Assembly (NCBI GenBank): GCA_963695445.1
Contig: CAVOGV010000008.1
Coordinates: 3,183-67,182, forward strand
DNA from: Thiohalocapsa sp963695445
GTDB lineage: Bacteria > Pseudomonadota > Gammaproteobacteria > Chromatiales > Chromatiaceae
DNA length: 64,000 nt
Direction of reading: 5' to 3'
Below are positions 62,050 through 64,000 of the stretch, piece after piece. Below the pieces are notes generated by a model. The model searched no databases and was not told the DNA's origin. It saw nothing but the letters and a program-made list of their open reading frames with translations. The translations under genes were made by a program, and so were the position numbers. Position 1 is the stretch's first letter; each line of letters starts with the position of its first letter.

Positions 62050-64000
62050 ATGACCGTAGATGCCCATAAGGAAACCCTCGAATTCAAGGCCGAGGTGAGC
62101 CAGGTGCTGGACCTGGTCATCAGCTCGCTGTATTCGAACAAAGAGATCTTCGTCCGCGAGCTGATCTCCAACGCCTCCGACGCCGCCGAAAAGCTGCGCT
62201 TCGAGGCTCTGACCGACGAACAACTGCTGGAAGAGGACCCAAATCTGCGCGTGCGCGTGCTGGTGGACAAGGACGCCGGCACCATCACCATCTCCGACAA
62301 TGGCATCGGCCTGAGTCGTCAAGAGGTCACCGAGACCATCGGCAGCATCGCCAGTTCCGGCACGCGGCGGTTCGTCGAGGCCATGCAGAACGCCAAAGGC
62401 GAAGGCGAGGCCAACGATAATGCCCTGATCGGCAAGTTCGGCGTCGGCTTCTACTCCGCCTACATCGTTGCCGACAAGGTCACGCTGATCTCGCGCCGCG
62501 CCGGCCTCACCAGCGAGCACGGCGTGCGCTGGGAGTCGGACGGTCGCGGCAGCTACACGCTGGAGACGGTCGACAAGCCGAGCCGCGGCACCGACGTGAT
62601 CCTGCACCTGAAGGACGACGAAAAGGAGTTCGCCGACGCCTGGCGCCTGCGCAGCATCATCGGCAAGTTCTCCGACCATATCGCCATGCCGGTGGAGATG
62701 CAAAAGGAGAGCTACGAGACTGAAGCCGATAAGGAAGGCGAGGACGCCGATGCAGACGAGGCGGGGGCCAAGGCCGAGCAGCCGCCCGAGTTCGAGCAGG
62801 TCAACCGCGGCACCGCGCTGTGGATGCGCAGCAAGTCGGACCTCACCGACGACGAGTACAAGGACTTCTACAAGCACATCTCCCACGACTTCGAAGAGCC
62901 CCTGGCCTGGGTGCACAATCGCGTCGAGGGCACCAACGAATACACCGCGCTGCTCTATCTGCCCAAGCGCGCCCCCTGGGACATGTGGGAGCGCGACCAG
63001 AAGCACGGCGTCAAGCTGTACGTGAAGCGCGTGTTCATCATGGACGAGGCCGACAAGCTGATGCCGCATTGGCTGCGCTTCGTCAAGGGCGTGGTGGACT
63101 CTGACGACTTGCCGTTGAACGTCTCCCGGGAGATCCTGCAACACAACCGCAAGATCGACACCATCCGCGGTGCCAACGTCAAGCGCGTGCTTGGGCTGAT
63201 GGAGAGCCTGGCCAAGGATGAGCCGGAGAAGTACCAGACCTTCTGGAACGAGTTCGGCCGCGTCCTCAAGGAAGGCCCGGCGGAGGACTTCGCCAACCGC
63301 GAGCGCATCGGCGGACTGCTGCGGTTTTCCACCTCGGCCTCCGAGGGCACGGACCAGACCGTCTCGCTCGACACCTACATCGAGCGCATGAAGGAAGGGC
63401 AGGACAAGATCTACTACATCACCGCCGACAGCCCCGCCGCGGCCCGTCACAGCCCGCATCTGGAGGTGTTTCGCAAGAAGGGCGTCGAGGTGCTACTGCT
63501 GTCCGACCGCGTCGACGAATGGCTGGTCTCGCACCTGCACGAATACAAGGGCAAGCACCTGCAATCGGTAACCAAGGGCAAGCTCGACCTCGGCGACCTG
63601 GCGGACAAGGAAGAGAAGGAAAAGACCGAGCAGGCCGAGAAGGAACACGGCGATCTGCTCAAGCGCCTGAAAGACTCGCTGGCCGAGCGGGTAGAGGAGG
63701 TGCGCGTCTCCACCCGTTTGGTGGACTCCCCGGCCTGCATCGTCGTCGGCGAGCACGACATGAGCGCCAACCTGGCGCGCGTGCTGAAGGCGGTCGGCCA
63801 GGACGCCCCGGACCAAAAGCCCATCTTGGAGATCAACCTCGACCACCCGCTGGTCAAGCGCCTGGAGTCCGAGACCGACGACGGCAAGTTCAACGACCTG
63901 GGCATGATCCTGCTCGATCAGGCCCAACTCGCCGAGGGCGGCCAGCTCGACGACCCCGCCGCCTTTGTCGGTCGGCTGAACAAGCTCATGATGACCATGT
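62050..64000 (+). CDS. htpG: Chaperone HtpG (Hsp90), C-terminus cut by window edge
   Basis: Bacterial Hsp90. The frame is open from the ATG at 62050 to the edge, 650 codons. It starts MTVDAHKETLEFKAEVSQVL and has the GHKL ATPase motifs ELISNASDAAEKLRFEAL, ISDNGIGLSRQEVTETIGSI and ALIGKFGVGFYSAYIVADKV. Middle-domain RNVSREILQ-like sequence is seen as LPLNVSREILQHNRKI. A linker rich in Asp, Glu and Ala (EADKEGEDADADEAGAKAEQ) follows the N domain. The last residues in the window (AAFVGRLNKLMMTM) are near the usual end. The 208-bp upstream gap holds a CTTGAAA but no good sigma-32 -10. Confidence 0.97.
   Translation, partial: MTVDAHKETLEFKAEVSQVLDLVISSLYSNKEIFVRELISNASDAAEKLRFEALTDEQLLEEDPNLRVRVLVDKDAGTITISDNGIGLSRQEVTETIGSIASSGTRRFVEAMQNAKGEGEANDNALIGKFGVGFYSAYIVADKVTLISRRAGLTSEHGVRWESDGRGSYTLETVDKPSRGTDVILHLKDDEKEFADAWRLRSIIGKFSDHIAMPVEMQKESYETEADKEGEDADADEAGAKAEQPPEFEQVNRGTALWMRSKSDLTDDEYKDFYKHISHDFEEPLAWVHNRVEGTNEYTALLYLPKRAPWDMWERDQKHGVKLYVKRVFIMDEADKLMPHWLRFVKGVVDSDDLPLNVSREILQHNRKIDTIRGANVKRVLGLMESLAKDEPEKYQTFWNEFGRVLKEGPAEDFANRERIGGLLRFSTSASEGTDQTVSLDTYIERMKEGQDKIYYITADSPAAARHSPHLEVFRKKGVEVLLLSDRVDEWLVSHLHEYKGKHLQSVTKGKLDLGDLADKEEKEKTEQAEKEHGDLLKRLKDSLAERVEEVRVSTRLVDSPACIVVGEHDMSANLARVLKAVGQDAPDQKPILEINLDHPLVKRLESETDDGKFNDLGMILLDQAQLAEGGQLDDPAAFVGRLNKLMMTM

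Noticed and set aside
62017..63459. A 480-residue minus-strand frame inside htpG
   Set aside because: It is the mirror of a strongly coding plus-strand frame with clear Hsp90 motifs; long antisense frames are common at this GC content.

Overview
The window is a GC-rich chromosomal segment from a gammaproteobacterium, most likely a member of the Chromatiales (purple sulfur bacterium-like). The placement rests on gene content and order: a RapZ/HprK/EIIA-Man/HPr/EI block beside rpoN, complete Mla and Lpt cell-envelope clusters, the lptM-lysA-dapF-DUF484-xerC and hslVU-DUF971-ubiE-ubiJ-ubiB strings, a BLUF photoreceptor, a carotenoid-cleavage-type oxygenase and a fused MrpAB antiporter. This is inference from the sequence; no rRNA or other marker is present. 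I see no tRNA, rRNA or CRISPR array.

Layout. 1-8.8 kb (minus strand): a TPR-like protein cut by the left edge, hisC, hisD, hisG, murA and mlaBCDEF. 9.0-9.6 kb: one unrecognised gene. 9.9-21.3 kb (plus strand): kdsC-lptC-lptA-lptB-rpoN-hpf-ptsN-hprK-rapZ-EIIA-ptsH-ptsI-mgtE, linking LPS export to a PTS that appears purely regulatory because no sugar permease is present. 21.4-28.0 kb (minus): kdsA, ubiB, ubiJ, ubiE, DUF971, hslU, hslV. 28.4-32.7 kb: an inserted group (MBL-fold hydrolase, fasciclin protein, glutaredoxin-like protein, SulP transporter) that separates hslV from xerC. 32.7-42.4 kb (minus): xerC, DUF484, dapF, a methyltransferase, lysA, lptM, a META-domain protein, a 40-residue membrane miniprotein, an L,D-transpeptidase and a large DUF1631 protein. 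42.9-50.5 kb: alpha/beta hydrolase, SDR-DUF2867 protein, carotenoid oxygenase, HNH protein, DUF4332 protein, gatB, BLUF protein and a 40-residue secreted peptide. 51.0-56.9 kb: mrpA(B)CDEFG. 57.0-59.3 kb: a REP-associated (HUH/Y1-type) transposase with terminal inverted repeats, a relic of a second copy, and an unusual secreted protein between them. 59.4-64.0 kb: a SHOCT lipoprotein, a 158-bp imperfect palindrome, pgm and htpG (cut by the right edge).

Two features run through the whole window. First, at least twenty reading-frame breaks interrupt otherwise well-conserved genes, including kdsC and gatB, which are expected to be essential; sequence error is the simplest explanation, and affected genes are annotated over their full inferred span. 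Second, the intergenic gaps carry families of short degenerate repeats (TAGCCCC runs, TTACTCG runs, GGGCCGAGNGCC mosaics, larger inverted repeats), some of which seem to have supplied the stop codons of neighbouring genes.
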